Shown: positions 46,964 to 56,633, numbered from the stretch's first letter. The stretch is DNA of 64,000 nucleotides from Cellulophaga sp. HaHa_2_95 (GCF_019278565.1 NZ_CP058988.1:558001-622000), one strand, 5' to 3'. Program-made: numbers and translations. The notes: generated by a model from the letters alone, not told the origin.

Positions 46964-47788
46964 TTATTCTTTATTTCTACAGATTCTAAAGCCTTGATCC
47001 ATGGCTTTTCTTTTAGCGTCATTATAGCCTCTGTGAGCTACCTTAGCATATGTATCTATGTTGATCCATCCGCCACCTCTTTGTGTTCGGTATGTTCCTT
47101 TAGAAATATGTTCTGTTACATGCCACTCTTCACACCATTCCATCACATTGCCAGTCATATCATAAAAGCCTAGTTCATTAGGTTTTTTTAAACCCACAGG
47201 TTTTGTGGCGCAGTGATTGCGTTGCATGCTTCTGTAGTTCCAGTTACCAGAAAGAAGGCTATCGCCTGTATTCTTCCAAGTCCAAGCAACACTGTCAATT
47301 ACATTACTGCCGCTATACGTAAAACTTTTGCTTAGCTGCCCACCTCCAGCAGCATATTCCCATTCTACCTCTGTTGGTAATCTGTAACCGTTTGCTTTTT
47401 TATTTATAGGAATATCTCCATCTAAAGAATCTTTAGTAGTATCAATATTATAATAAGGAAGCAAGCCTTCTTTGCTGCTTCGTTTATTACAATAGGTGAT
47501 GCAATCATACCAAGTAACCATTTCAACAGGTAAACTGTCGCCTATATGATTAGAAGGGTTTACAGGCATAATTTCGTTCCATTCTTTTTGGGTGACTTCA
47601 AATTTACCCATATAAAAGTCAAGAACTTTGCCTTTAATTCCATACAATTGAGAATTCTTGTTTTTCATTATTCCTCCTTCAACAAAAATAAAATTGGCAG
47701 AGATAACAGGAGCTGTCTTCCTTTCTGCGCAGTAGCTATTTAAGAGAAGTATGAATGTGAATAAGAAGTATCCTATAGTTCTTTTCAT
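46964..47788 (-). CDS. SUMF1/FGE-like exported protein without catalytic cysteines
   Basis: A 274-residue protein with an N-terminal signal peptide and a formylglycine-generating-enzyme-like fold: FYMGKFEVTQKEWNEIM, YRLPTEVEWEYAA, FYDMTGNVMEWCEEW and GFRICRN. True FGE has two active Cys after the RGGSW block; here the block is RGGGWINIDTYAK with no Cys. It is therefore probably not a sulfatase activator and is nearer to structural members such as the gliding proteins GldJ/GldK. Function unknown. Confidence 0.85.
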   Translation of the reverse strand: MKRTIGYFLFTFILLLNSYCAERKTAPVISANFIFVEGGIMKNKNSQLYGIKGKVLDFYMGKFEVTQKEWNEIMPVNPSNHIGDSLPVEMVTWYDCITYCNKRSSKEGLLPYYNIDTTKDSLDGDIPINKKANGYRLPTEVEWEYAAGGGQLSKSFTYSGSNVIDSVAWTWKNTGDSLLSGNWNYRSMQRNHCATKPVGLKKPNELGFYDMTGNVMEWCEEWHVTEHISKGTYRTQRGGGWINIDTYAKVAHRGYNDAKRKAMDQGFRICRNKE

Positions 47789-47850
47789 AAAATAAGCAAG
47801 ATTAAGTGTGTGTTTAGTAAAATTATTGTAGACACTTTTATAAATTTATT

Positions 47851-48633
47851 TTACCAGATTGTGGCATTTATTTTACCCCAGTTGCCATTGCCGTCATTTT
47901 GACTTGGTGTGTAGTTAAAGCTTTCAATACCAAAAACTTGGTACCATCCCCAGTTATTTAAACTACCTTCATTACCGTAAGTGCCCCAATGTTCTGCATG
48001 TTTTTGAAAGCTAATTCGCTGATTTACATTTAATGCAATACTATTTGGGTTCTTGTTTTCAGAGATAAACTGCTTGAACTTTTTATCACCTTCAACAGAG
48101 GGTCCTTCTCTATCTTGAATTAAAAATCTGTAATTTTTATTGTTTACCGTAAAGTCTTGATTTTTATTCACGCCAGGAATGCCATCTCCTTTTTTCTTCT
48201 CTACGATATAATATTCAATTAGTTCGCCAGAGGTAGCTTTCGCCCAGCCATATGCTCCAACAAATTTATAAGAACCTTCAAGGGTACCAATGTTGTAATT
48301 AATGACTCTGTTCCATTGGCCATATTCCCAACCTTTACCGCCAACAATATCTTGGTTGTTCTTGTATTCTATTTCAAAATTTCCAGGATAAGTTTGTGCG
48401 CCAGAAAAATTTAATTTTCCCCAACCACCTTCTTTGTAGATGGTCCACCAATATCCACCATTTAATATTGTAGCATCTGTACGATCATCGCCAACAAAAA
48501 AGGCTTGTGTTGCAGAAAATTTTAATACATCTAATTCTTCAAGACTAGTGCTAGTGTCAGCATCTTCCGTTGAACAATTTACAAGAAGCATTCCTCCTAG
48601 TAAAAAAGTAAACATTTTTAGTTTTTTCATCAT
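47851..48633 (-). CDS. GH11-like endo-beta-1,4-xylanase lipoprotein
   Basis: A 260-residue lipoprotein (lipobox in LLVNCS). From about residue 55 the sequence follows a GH11 jelly roll: GGYWWTIYKEGG, IVGGKGWEYG, RVINYN, GAYGWAKA, then ELIEYYIVE with the likely nucleophile Glu in IEYY. The region PSVEGDKKFKQF matches the thumb-side block, and FGIESFNYTPS provides a Glu at the acid/base place. The family cleaves xylan. The usual thumb sequence is divergent, so substrate choice may differ. No other polysaccharide genes adjoin it. Confidence 0.8.
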   Translation of the reverse strand: MMKKLKMFTFLLGGMLLVNCSTEDADTSTSLEELDVLKFSATQAFFVGDDRTDATILNGGYWWTIYKEGGWGKLNFSGAQTYPGNFEIEYKNNQDIVGGKGWEYGQWNRVINYNIGTLEGSYKFVGAYGWAKATSGELIEYYIVEKKKGDGIPGVNKNQDFTVNNKNYRFLIQDREGPSVEGDKKFKQFISENKNPNSIALNVNQRISFQKHAEHWGTYGNEGSLNNWGWYQVFGIESFNYTPSQNDGNGNWGKINATIW

Positions 48634-49097
48634 GTAATAATTTAGGTTTATTGCTATTTTAAATCAATTACCTAAAACTCTAGGCGTTGATTTTCAAATA
48701 ATTGTAGTCAAACTTACGGCTTGGTTTAGCGCAGCTCTATAAGTTTTGAGTCATTATCTGCAAATCTTGAAGCATTAAATATAGCTTGAGAAAATATGCA
48801 ACATACGATAGTATGGGTGGTTATTTATTTTGTAGGAGATGCTGGTCAGTGCTCTTGATTATAGTAGATTACAACTGTTTTTGAGATTAAAATTCTCAAA
48901 AACTATTTTGTAAAGATTGCTGTTTTTGGCTATTTAGAAATTAAAAATGAGCTTTTTATAGGTTTTGAGATTCACGGTATTCAGGGTATTTTCAACAGGT
49001 TTTATGTTATTTCTTTGTATAGTAATCTAAAAATTAAAAAATAGTTCATACAATTTGTAACATAATTAGAAGTTTACATACTTAAATAGTACTACAT
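48634..49097. other. 464-base intergenic space with one inverted repeat
   Basis: No convincing gene or RNA gene is visible in this divergent space between the xylanase-like gene and the next lipoprotein. It contains a perfect ten-base inverted repeat GTTTTTGAGA/TCTCAAAAAC (48877-48886 and 48894-48903) without a T tail, which could be an operator or 5' leader element. Confidence 0.4.
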
Positions 49098-49790
49098 ATG
49101 CTTATGATTAGAAAAACTACATTATATATTATTCTATTTTTTTCAATGACACTTTTTACGAGTTGCTTTGAAGTTTTGGAAGAGATAAATCTAAATTCTG
49201 ATGGTAGTGGTACTATGTTAGTTACTTTTAATTTGAGTAGAAGTAAAAGTAAAATAGCCTCAGTGATGTTACTAGACAGTGTCAACGGCTATAAGGTGCC
49301 ATCTAAAGATGATATTAATTTGGCATTAAAGGATGCAGAAAATCATTTAAAAACCATTAAAGGCATTAGCAATATTAAAAAGACAGCAGATTACGAAAAT
49401 TATATTTTCACGCTTTCTTGTAATTTTGATAAGGTAGCAAATTTAGACGCTGTGTTTCAGGATTTAATTCGTCAGCAAAACAAAAAAGAAAAAACAAATT
49501 TCAATACGACCAATTTTGCCTACAATAGTGCTACAAATAATTTTGAAAGGTACTTTTCGTATGATACCAAAATCAAAAAAATCTTTTACAAGTTAAAAGG
49601 AGAAGATAGAAAAGTTTTTAATGATGCTACGTATACTAGTATCTATCGTTTTAAAGATGCGGTAAAAAGTATTTCTAATACCCATGCAAAAGTAGCTCCC
49701 AACAAAAAGGCAGTATTTTTAAAGATAGATGCGATGTCTCTTATTTTGGGAGAAAAAAGTGTCGCAAATACTATACAATTATCAAAATAA
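49098..49790 (+). CDS. Conserved flavobacterial lipoprotein of unknown function
   Basis: A 230-residue lipoprotein (lipobox in LFTSC) that starts FEVLEEINLNSDGSGTM, a pattern seen in uncharacterised Bacteroidota lipoproteins with a beta-sheet core. The rest is alpha/beta without known motif. It is the first of four closely spaced genes (49.1-54.6 kb) that look like one envelope operon; the next gene starts 26 bases downstream. Confidence 0.65.
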   Translation: MLMIRKTTLYIILFFSMTLFTSCFEVLEEINLNSDGSGTMLVTFNLSRSKSKIASVMLLDSVNGYKVPSKDDINLALKDAENHLKTIKGISNIKKTADYENYIFTLSCNFDKVANLDAVFQDLIRQQNKKEKTNFNTTNFAYNSATNNFERYFSYDTKIKKIFYKLKGEDRKVFNDATYTSIYRFKDAVKSISNTHAKVAPNKKAVFLKIDAMSLILGEKSVANTIQLSK

Positions 49791-49816
49791 TTCAACCACA
49801 ACAAATACAATTTCCA

Positions 49817-52063
49817 ATGAAAAAAGTATTACTTTTTACATCGCTTTGCTTTGCTACCTTAGTAGCTTCGGCGCAAGATTTAATCACTAAAGTGCCTAAA
49901 AATGCGAGTGTTGTAATAGCCCTTAAAGGAAAAAATATTACCAATTTAGTTTCTATTTCAGAATTTGAAAATTCTAAAATAGGGAAAATGTTTATAAAAC
50001 AACTTTCTAGAAAAACAGATGGTGCTGTCGTAGATTTAGAGACCTTAGGAATAAATTTGTCTGAGAACTTCTACTATTTTATGGAGACCCAAGAGGGTAT
50101 GTTTACCCATAATTTTTTAGTTCCTTTGAATGATAAAAGAGGTTTTTTTAGCCTTTTATCAGAACATCAAAAAGAAGGTGTCCAGTATGATGGCGATTTT
50201 GCCTATATCGTAGATGACTATGATAATATGGTAACCATGTGGAATGACAACACCTTATTATTCACAGTTTCTCAAGAAGAGACTGATTATGATGATGTGT
50301 ACGGATACGATGATTACGATTATGACTATGCAGAAGATGCCGCTGTAGCTGTAGAAGAAGCAGTAGACGCTGCAGAAGCTACCTATCCTATATTGAGTTT
50401 CGATCAAACTACCTATAATTTCGGAACCATTAAAGAGGGTGATATTGTAGAGCACACGTTTAATTTTGTAAATACAGGATCTTCTTCTTTGGTTATTTCA
50501 GATGCTAAAGCTAGTTGTGGTTGTACGGTTCCTAGTTTTTCTTCAGAAGAAATTGAGCCAGGGGCGTCAGGAACTATTTCTGTAAAGTTTGACAGTTCTA
50601 ATAAGAGTGGTAGCCAAAGTAAAACAGTGACGATTACAGCCAATACGGAGAATGAAGTGGAAAGATTATACATCAAAGGTATGATCACGGAAGACGGCGT
50701 TGCCGAAGTTGAAGAGGTAATAGAAATTGTAGAAGATATTTATGAAACGGAAATAGAAGAAACGGTAATAGAATCTACGGAATATGATGATTCTAGTTAC
50801 TACAATGACGATTATTATGCGGAGCAAGATAGAAAGCGTGAGATAAGAGAAGCTAAGAGAGCTGAAAAAAGAAAAGAAGCTATGGCTTCTGTTATAGAAA
50901 AAGCAAAAGCAACGCTTAAAGGTAATTATGCAGAAGGAAGTATTTTAAAAAATACTTCTTATCTAAAAAGTGTAGGTACAGGAAAAGATGAAGCAACGCT
51001 ATGGGTTAATGATTTTACAGCCATTTATAATGATGCTATTCCTTCTTATTTTGGAAGTGGCTATTATGGTAGTAACCCTTATGAAATGTTCAATTTAGAA
51101 AGGTTGTACGGCGGAATGTCATTGACTTCAAAATTAAATTTTGATGATACCAATGCATCGATCAAAACATCGTATACGATGAATGATGAAATGGCGCAGT
51201 ACCATAAAGACATGTATAATGGAAAAATGAATAGCAATTTCTATAAGTATTTTAATGAAGATACGATGCAAGGCTATTTTTCAGTCAACACAAGCACAGA
51301 AGGTACTTTAAAGGCATATCCTAAATTGGTAGATGCGATGTTTGAAGGTGTAGAAAAAGAACATTTAGAAGATTTTGTTCCTATTGCAACACGTTTGGTA
51401 TCTATTTTATTAGACGAAGAAGCTATTGCTAAAGTAGTTCGTGGAGATATGTTATTGGTGATGAATGGTATAGAAAATGTTGAAGTGACCTATACTACAT
51501 ATGATTATGATGAAAATTATGAAAGTGTAGAGGTGACCAAAACAAAGACAGAGCCTATTCCCAAATTTATTTTGATGGTTACTTCAGAAGAGAAAGAAAT
51601 CTTTAACCGTATCATGCGAATTGGGATAAAAGAAGGGGCAGTAACTGCAGAAAATGGGTTCTACCAAGTTGAAATTCCTGACGCACCATTTAAAGTAAAC
51701 ATGCTTTTTAAGGATAATACCTTATTAATTAGTAACTCTAAGGCAGATATTACAGCAATGAGTAATGGTACTTATAATGCCAAGGTTTCAGGAAGACATA
51801 AAAAACTTATTTCTAAAAATTCTGGAAGTATTTATGTAAATGGTAAAACTATTACGAGAGATATTCCAGGAGACATGATTCCTAATGCGTATAAAGAAAA
51901 ATTAAATTACATTTCAGATAATGTAGAAGATGCTACATTTAAAGTAAGTAAGATGAAGGGTAATGTTCTTGAAGGTGAAATGATTTTAAATACACCAGAA
52001 GGAAAAGGGCATAAGAATAGCTTGGCTTATTTCTTAAATATGATTGATGCTTTAATAGATTAA
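49817..52063 (+). CDS. Exported DUF4836-like protein with inserted DUF1573 domain
   Basis: A 748-residue protein with a signal peptide ending in ASAQ. The first 150 residues (LITKVPKNASVVIALKGKN) and the part after about 380 look like DUF4836-type bacterial proteins. Between them is an acidic Asp/Tyr-rich linker (about 155-190), a complete DUF1573 immunoglobulin-like domain (about 191-293, FGTIKEGD, the conserved KASCGCTVP, and EPGASGTISVKFDS), and a long charged helix. The layout suggests a domain inserted at a flexible linker. Function unknown; periplasmic or surface location likely. Confidence 0.7.
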   Translation: MKKVLLFTSLCFATLVASAQDLITKVPKNASVVIALKGKNITNLVSISEFENSKIGKMFIKQLSRKTDGAVVDLETLGINLSENFYYFMETQEGMFTHNFLVPLNDKRGFFSLLSEHQKEGVQYDGDFAYIVDDYDNMVTMWNDNTLLFTVSQEETDYDDVYGYDDYDYDYAEDAAVAVEEAVDAAEATYPILSFDQTTYNFGTIKEGDIVEHTFNFVNTGSSSLVISDAKASCGCTVPSFSSEEIEPGASGTISVKFDSSNKSGSQSKTVTITANTENEVERLYIKGMITEDGVAEVEEVIEIVEDIYETEIEETVIESTEYDDSSYYNDDYYAEQDRKREIREAKRAEKRKEAMASVIEKAKATLKGNYAEGSILKNTSYLKSVGTGKDEATLWVNDFTAIYNDAIPSYFGSGYYGSNPYEMFNLERLYGGMSLTSKLNFDDTNASIKTSYTMNDEMAQYHKDMYNGKMNSNFYKYFNEDTMQGYFSVNTSTEGTLKAYPKLVDAMFEGVEKEHLEDFVPIATRLVSILLDEEAIAKVVRGDMLLVMNGIENVEVTYTTYDYDENYESVEVTKTKTEPIPKFILMVTSEEKEIFNRIMRIGIKEGAVTAENGFYQVEIPDAPFKVNMLFKDNTLLISNSKADITAMSNGTYNAKVSGRHKKLISKNSGSIYVNGKTITRDIPGDMIPNAYKEKLNYISDNVEDATFKVSKMKGNVLEGEMILNTPEGKGHKNSLAYFLNMIDALID

Positions 52064-52079
52064 ATTAATACAGCAATTC

Positions 52080-53477
52080 ATGAAAAAGTTTTTAAAAATC
52101 ACCTTATCATTGCTAGGAATAGCAGTGATAGGGTATTTTATTTATGTGCAGTATCAGAAATCGGCCTCGTTAAAAAATCGCATTCATGAAAATGCAGAGA
52201 GTGTGCTAAAAGTTGGCTTGCATGATTTTCAAAAAACTATTTTGGTAGATGCTTTGTCTTCTCCTATGTTTTATTGGGATAATGTTGATTTTTCAAGTAG
52301 CTCAAAAGACAATGAGGATAAAAAAGAAGATAAGAAAGGGATAAACCTCAAACCTTATTCCCTCGTTTTCTATACCATGAAAGAGGTGAAAAATACCTTG
52401 TTTACCACCCTGCCAATCAAAGATTCAGAAGCTTTTAATGCTTATGCTTTAGCCTATTTAACAGCTAAGAAAATTACAGTTATTGAGGGTGATTATACCT
52501 ATGCCTTAGATGAAAAAACAAAAATCATATATGCGTGGAATAATGAGAATCTTGCAATAGCCTATGCTCCCAAAAAATCATTTGAATTATGCAAACCTGT
52601 TTTTGACGATGTTCTTTTAAGTAAAAAGCTTATCTCAGATACAGACCATCCTTATTTAAAACACTTAATAGCAGCAGATGATCATGTTACATATGTGAAA
52701 GATAGCAGTGTTGTTCATTTAAATTTTAATGATGGGAACGCTTATTTATCTGGCGTTTTGTATACGGCACAGCCTAATGAGTTTAATGAGTCTATGAAAT
52801 ACGTAGCTACTCCGGAAGCATCCTTACTGTTGTATCTAGATGCCAATTTTTCTAATACGGCTCGCAAAGAAAGTGTAACCGATTTGTTAAAAGATTTTTC
52901 GTTTTTCGAGAAAAATAATATAGAAGTAGACTCCTTGGTAGCTAAATCTACAGGTGTCGTAAGTTTGGCGGTAAAAGGTACTACTCTGCAAACAGACAGT
53001 ATTGTTACCTATGAGTATGATGATAATTTTGATAAGGTAGCCACTGTTGCGCTACAAAAGAAAGAGGCGCCGTCTATTTTTCTAAACATAGCTTCAGATA
53101 CTACCCTGAAATTATACTTAAAAGAGCAAGGGGCTATAGAGAATGGTATTTTAAAAGCCTTACCGATGTATTCCTTTTATGAAAAAGACACGACCCCAGA
53201 AGTATCTTTTTCTACTCAAAAAGAAACCCTTAGCCATCCTTTAAAAACAGGTAGTTACTTTTTTAGTCTCTCAGCTAATTTTAAGAGCCTGCAAGAAGAT
53301 TTAAAAATTCCGAAAGCAGATAAGCTTGCGGTATTATTAAAAACAATTAGAATTAACGCCCAACAATTAGAAGGGAATAAAATAGTCCTTGAAGGAAGTC
53401 TGACAGCAGAAAATAATGAGATTAATATTATTTCACAGTTGTATTTTGGACTTCAAAAATCAGATTCTATTCCTTAA
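52080..53477 (+). CDS. Membrane-anchored envelope protein of unknown function
   Basis: A 465-residue protein with one N-terminal membrane helix (about 5-23) and a large extracytoplasmic part. It has a Lys/Asp/Glu-rich linker near 75-90. Some parts (strands around LVFYTMKEVKN, YTYALDEKTKIIYAWNNENLAIAY) recall the preceding DUF4836-like protein, so the two may be distant paralogues. It is 16 bases after that gene and 12 before the FAD oxidoreductase. Confidence 0.6.
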   Translation: MKKFLKITLSLLGIAVIGYFIYVQYQKSASLKNRIHENAESVLKVGLHDFQKTILVDALSSPMFYWDNVDFSSSSKDNEDKKEDKKGINLKPYSLVFYTMKEVKNTLFTTLPIKDSEAFNAYALAYLTAKKITVIEGDYTYALDEKTKIIYAWNNENLAIAYAPKKSFELCKPVFDDVLLSKKLISDTDHPYLKHLIAADDHVTYVKDSSVVHLNFNDGNAYLSGVLYTAQPNEFNESMKYVATPEASLLLYLDANFSNTARKESVTDLLKDFSFFEKNNIEVDSLVAKSTGVVSLAVKGTTLQTDSIVTYEYDDNFDKVATVALQKKEAPSIFLNIASDTTLKLYLKEQGAIENGILKALPMYSFYEKDTTPEVSFSTQKETLSHPLKTGSYFFSLSANFKSLQEDLKIPKADKLAVLLKTIRINAQQLEGNKIVLEGSLTAENNEINIISQLYFGLQKSDSIP

Positions 53478-53489
53478 CTTAGGCTACTT

Positions 53490-54602
53490 ATGAAGTTAAG
53501 TTATTGGGAATATAAAACGTGGTTGTCTCATATAGATTTTACAATTGTCGGGAGTGGAATTGTTGGTTTAAATTGTGCCCTACAATTACGAGCTAAATAC
53601 CCTGAGGCTAAGATTTTAGTTTTAGAAAAAGGTATTTTGCCACAAGGAGCAAGTACTAAGAATGCCGGATTTGCCTGTTTTGGAAGTATATCTGAGATCT
53701 TATCAGATTTAAAAACACATACAGAAGAAGAGGTGTATGAGTTAGTAGAAAAACGTTGGAAAGGAATTCATCTCTTACGGGAAAATTTAGGAGATAAAGA
53801 AATAGGGTTTAGAAACTGGGGAGGGCATGAAGTATTTACCGAACAGCAAGCAGCGCTTTTTGCAGAATGTTTGGATCAGATCGCGGCAACAAATTCATTC
53901 CTAAATCCAATTTTTAAAGGCGATGCGTTTAAACTGCATTCCAATACATTTAATTTCAAAGAGGTACAGGAGGAATATGTTACGAATGTATTTGAATCTC
54001 AGATTGATACCGGTAAAATGATGTCTCAGCTCTTACTCCGTGTTCAATCAAGTGGCGTCATCCTATTAAATTCAATAGAAGTAGAGTGTTTTGAGGATTT
54101 AGAAGATCATGTGGTGGTGAAAACCAATGAATTTGAGTTTAGGACTAAAAAATTGATCATTGCAACCAATGGTTTTGGGGCTGCACTTTTAGAAGAAGAA
54201 GTAAAACCAGCACGGGCTCAAGTATTAATTACGAAACCCATTAAGGATTTAAAAATTAAAGGGACTTTTCATTTAGATGAAGGGTATTACTATTTTAGAA
54301 ATATTGATAAGCGAGTTCTGTTTGGCGGGGGTCGAAATTTAGATTTTAAAGCAGAAGAAACGAGTACTTTTGGAGAGACCCCGTTAGTTCAAAATAAATT
54401 AGAACAATTATTGAGGGAGCTGATACTCCCGGATTACGATTTTGAAATTGCGTATAGTTGGAGTGGTATTATGGGCGTAGGTCCGCAAAAAAGGCCCATA
54501 ATTAAGCAAGTTTCTAACCAGGTGTATTGCGGAATACGAATGGGTGGAATGGGAATTGCAATTGGTAGTATTATTGGTAAAGAATTGGCGGATTTAGTCT
54601 AG
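53490..54602 (+). CDS. FAD-dependent oxidoreductase (DAO family)
   Basis: A 370-residue D-amino-acid-oxidase/glycine-oxidase-like flavoenzyme. The FAD motif is FTIVGSGIVGLNCALQL with VLEKGILPQGASTKNAGFACFG, and the C-terminal FAD contact is GIRMGGMGIAIGS. Substrate unknown. It is the last gene of the envelope run, but is itself cytoplasmic and may be there by chance. Confidence 0.82.
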   Translation: MKLSYWEYKTWLSHIDFTIVGSGIVGLNCALQLRAKYPEAKILVLEKGILPQGASTKNAGFACFGSISEILSDLKTHTEEEVYELVEKRWKGIHLLRENLGDKEIGFRNWGGHEVFTEQQAALFAECLDQIAATNSFLNPIFKGDAFKLHSNTFNFKEVQEEYVTNVFESQIDTGKMMSQLLLRVQSSGVILLNSIEVECFEDLEDHVVVKTNEFEFRTKKLIIATNGFGAALLEEEVKPARAQVLITKPIKDLKIKGTFHLDEGYYYFRNIDKRVLFGGGRNLDFKAEETSTFGETPLVQNKLEQLLRELILPDYDFEIAYSWSGIMGVGPQKRPIIKQVSNQVYCGIRMGGMGIAIGSIIGKELADLV

Positions 54603-54659
54603 ATTTGCGCGCGCAAAAATTAGATCTAACAACTACTTCTTGCTTTAATTTAAATCGGT

Positions 54660-55121
54660 ATGGTGATGGAACAAAATTTAAAAAAACAGCTATATGACTT
54701 CTGTAAGAATTTTGCAGACAATAGAATATCTCGTATTCGGTTGAATATTGCAGATTTGAAAGAATCATTAGATAGTGAAACAAAGAGTAGTGCTGGTGAT
54801 AAGCATGAAACGGGTAGAGCTATGCTTCAGTTAGAATTAGAAAAATCTGGAGTACAACTAGCAGAAGCAGAGAAAATGGCTAAGGTTTTAGATATGGTAA
54901 ATATTAAAACTAAAACAAATTTTGTAGGCTTAGGTAATTTGGTCAAAACAAACAAAGCAAACTATTTTCTAGGCATCTCAGCAGGAGAATATAAGGCAGA
55001 TGGTATTTCGGTTTATTGCATTTCTTCAGAAACACCAATGGGAAAGGTGCTTTTTGGTAAAGAAAAAGGAGCTATAGTTACCTTTAATACTAATGAAATT
55101 ACAATTAATGAAATTCTCTAA
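54660..55121 (+). CDS. GreA/Rnk-like small protein
   Basis: A 153-residue protein: an N-terminal helical hairpin (LNIADLKESLDSETKSSAGDK, then a second helix with AMLQLELEKSG) and a C-terminal FKBP-like domain with SSETPMGKVLFGKEKG, which resembles the GreA/Rnk C-terminal motif. It may bind RNA polymerase. Similar proteins are sometimes wrongly labelled 3-oxoacyl-ACP synthase. An ATG at 54666 is an equally good start. Confidence 0.7.
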   Translation: MVMEQNLKKQLYDFCKNFADNRISRIRLNIADLKESLDSETKSSAGDKHETGRAMLQLELEKSGVQLAEAEKMAKVLDMVNIKTKTNFVGLGNLVKTNKANYFLGISAGEYKADGISVYCISSETPMGKVLFGKEKGAIVTFNTNEITINEIL

Positions 55122-55154
55122 ACAAGCTTTAGAGAATTTCATTTCTCATTACTT

Positions 55155-55610
55155 TTAGTTTTCTACTTTCAGTAAATTAATATCAAAAATTAGCACAGAT
55201 CCACCTGGTATTGGACCGTATGTGTTAGAGCCATAGCCCAAATGTGCAGGAACAAATAATTGACCAGAACCACCTTCATTAAAATAGGCAATACCTTCTG
55301 TCCATCCTTTAATGACACCATTAATATTAAATGTAATACCGTTAGCATCACTCTCGTCAAAAACTTTACCATCTAAGTAGTAGCCTTTGTAAGCAACGGT
55401 AACATCAGAATTACTTAAAGGTTGTTCCCCTTCGCCTTGTGTTTCAATACGGTAATATAAGCCAGATTCACTTCTAGTGGCGTCTATATTATTTTTGGCG
55501 ATATATGATGCGATATCAGCTTCGTTTTTTGCAACGTAATCAATATTTTCTTTCTCTTCATTACATCCTAGAAATAGGATAAGGCATAAAAAAAGGATAC
55601 TATTTTTCAT
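55155..55610 (-). CDS. FKBP-type peptidyl-prolyl isomerase lipoprotein
   Basis: A 151-residue lipoprotein (lipobox in LFLGC) with a single FKBP domain: ESGLYYRIETQGEGEQP, VAYKGYYLDGKVFDES, VIKGWTEGI, FVPAHLGYG and VLIFDINLLKV. It should aid folding in the periplasm or at the outer membrane. Convergent with the GreA-like gene. Confidence 0.92.
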   Translation of the reverse strand: MKNSILFLCLILFLGCNEEKENIDYVAKNEADIASYIAKNNIDATRSESGLYYRIETQGEGEQPLSNSDVTVAYKGYYLDGKVFDESDANGITFNINGVIKGWTEGIAYFNEGGSGQLFVPAHLGYGSNTYGPIPGGSVLIFDINLLKVEN

Positions 55611-55649
55611 TTGGATTTTTTTATCAAATATATGTAGGCTATTTTAATT

Positions 55650-56159
55650 CTAGTCTATTTTTTTTCCCTGAGTGGTAAAAGACAAACCTTGTGAGCCAGA
55701 TGTAGAAATCATAACACCTTCAAAAATAGGTTCTGAAGTATTTGGTTTTATTTGCCAATCAAAAATAAAATTGGCTCCCGCGCCACCTTGCTTGTCTTTT
55801 TCGGCAATAACAATAGCTAAAGTCTCTAGCGGGTTTAAGTAGATAGTTTTGTCTATGTAGGTGTTAAGAAGCTTCCCCTGTGAGTCAAAATATTCTCCTT
55901 TGGTAATATACAACGTATCTTTTTTACTGGTGTTTCTGATGCTTACCGTGGCTGTTAAATCATGGGTCACGTGCTCTGTGACGCTGTAAATCTGCGAATA
56001 AACAGATAAATAGCTACTCCCATTTTCAAGTGAGTCTGGTAAGGTTGTCGTGTGCATTCTTTCTTCCCAGTTCAAATTACTATCTACTGATTTTGGTTGG
56101 GGGTCCTCACAAGATGCAAGGAAACATAATAGACTGCAAAGACATAATAGGGTTTTCAT
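55650..56159 (-). CDS. DUF3124 lipoprotein
   Basis: A 169-residue lipoprotein (lipobox in FLASC) with a beta-rich domain containing GSSYLSVYSQIYS, HDLTATVSIRNTS and IAEKDKQGGAGANF, the DUF3124 signature. Role unknown. It follows its own short leader, with a single TACGTA near 56185, which is not paired. Confidence 0.75.
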   Translation of the reverse strand: MKTLLCLCSLLCFLASCEDPQPKSVDSNLNWEERMHTTTLPDSLENGSSYLSVYSQIYSVTEHVTHDLTATVSIRNTSKKDTLYITKGEYFDSQGKLLNTYIDKTIYLNPLETLAIVIAEKDKQGGAGANFIFDWQIKPNTSEPIFEGVMISTSGSQGLSFTTQGKKID

Positions 56160-56228
56160 CTGCTTAACTTTAGAGCTATAAAAATACGTAAAGTTTAGTA
56201 GTTATTACGGCCTTAAATTTAGGAGTAC

Positions 56229-56633
56229 TTACCAATTGATTTTATTCCGATTTGCTTTTTTCTCCGCAGCTTTCTTTTTACTGTGTAAACGTTTTTCAAT
56301 AGAAGATCTACTTGGTTTTGTTCGTTTGCGTTTTTTAGGTTCTTTTAGCGCATTTTCTATAATAACAAGGAACCTTTTAATAACGAGTGCTTTATTTTTA
56401 TGTTGGCTTCTGCTCTCATCACATTGCAGTTGTAAGACCTTTTCTTTATTTATTTTATTCCTTAACTTTAAATAAATTCGTTCTTTATCAAGGGTATTTA
56501 TACTGTTGGAGTTGGCCACATCAAAGAACAACTCAATTTTAGTAGCAACTTTGTTTACATGCTGACCACCAGCACCGCTACTTCTAACTGCTTTAAAATG
56601 TAATTCTTGGATAATCTGTTCTTTATGTAGCAT
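56229..56633 (-). CDS. arfB: Alternative ribosome-rescue factor ArfB
   Basis: ArfB (YaeJ) hydrolyses peptidyl-tRNA on ribosomes stalled at the end of truncated messages. The 134 residues have the GGQ catalytic motif in SSGAGGQHVNKV and the basic C-terminal tail (KKRKRTKPSRSS and further Lys/Arg) that enters the mRNA channel. It lacks the codon-recognition domain of release factors. It overlaps the upstream ABC ATPase gene (TGATG). Confidence 0.94.
   Translation of the reverse strand: MLHKEQIIQELHFKAVRSSGAGGQHVNKVATKIELFFDVANSNSINTLDKERIYLKLRNKINKEKVLQLQCDESRSQHKNKALVIKRFLVIIENALKEPKKRKRTKPSRSSIEKRLHSKKKAAEKKANRNKINW

Noticed and set aside
56185..56190. Single intergenic TACGTA before the DUF3124 gene
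   Set aside because: No second half site at the four-base spacing and no nitrogen gene nearby.
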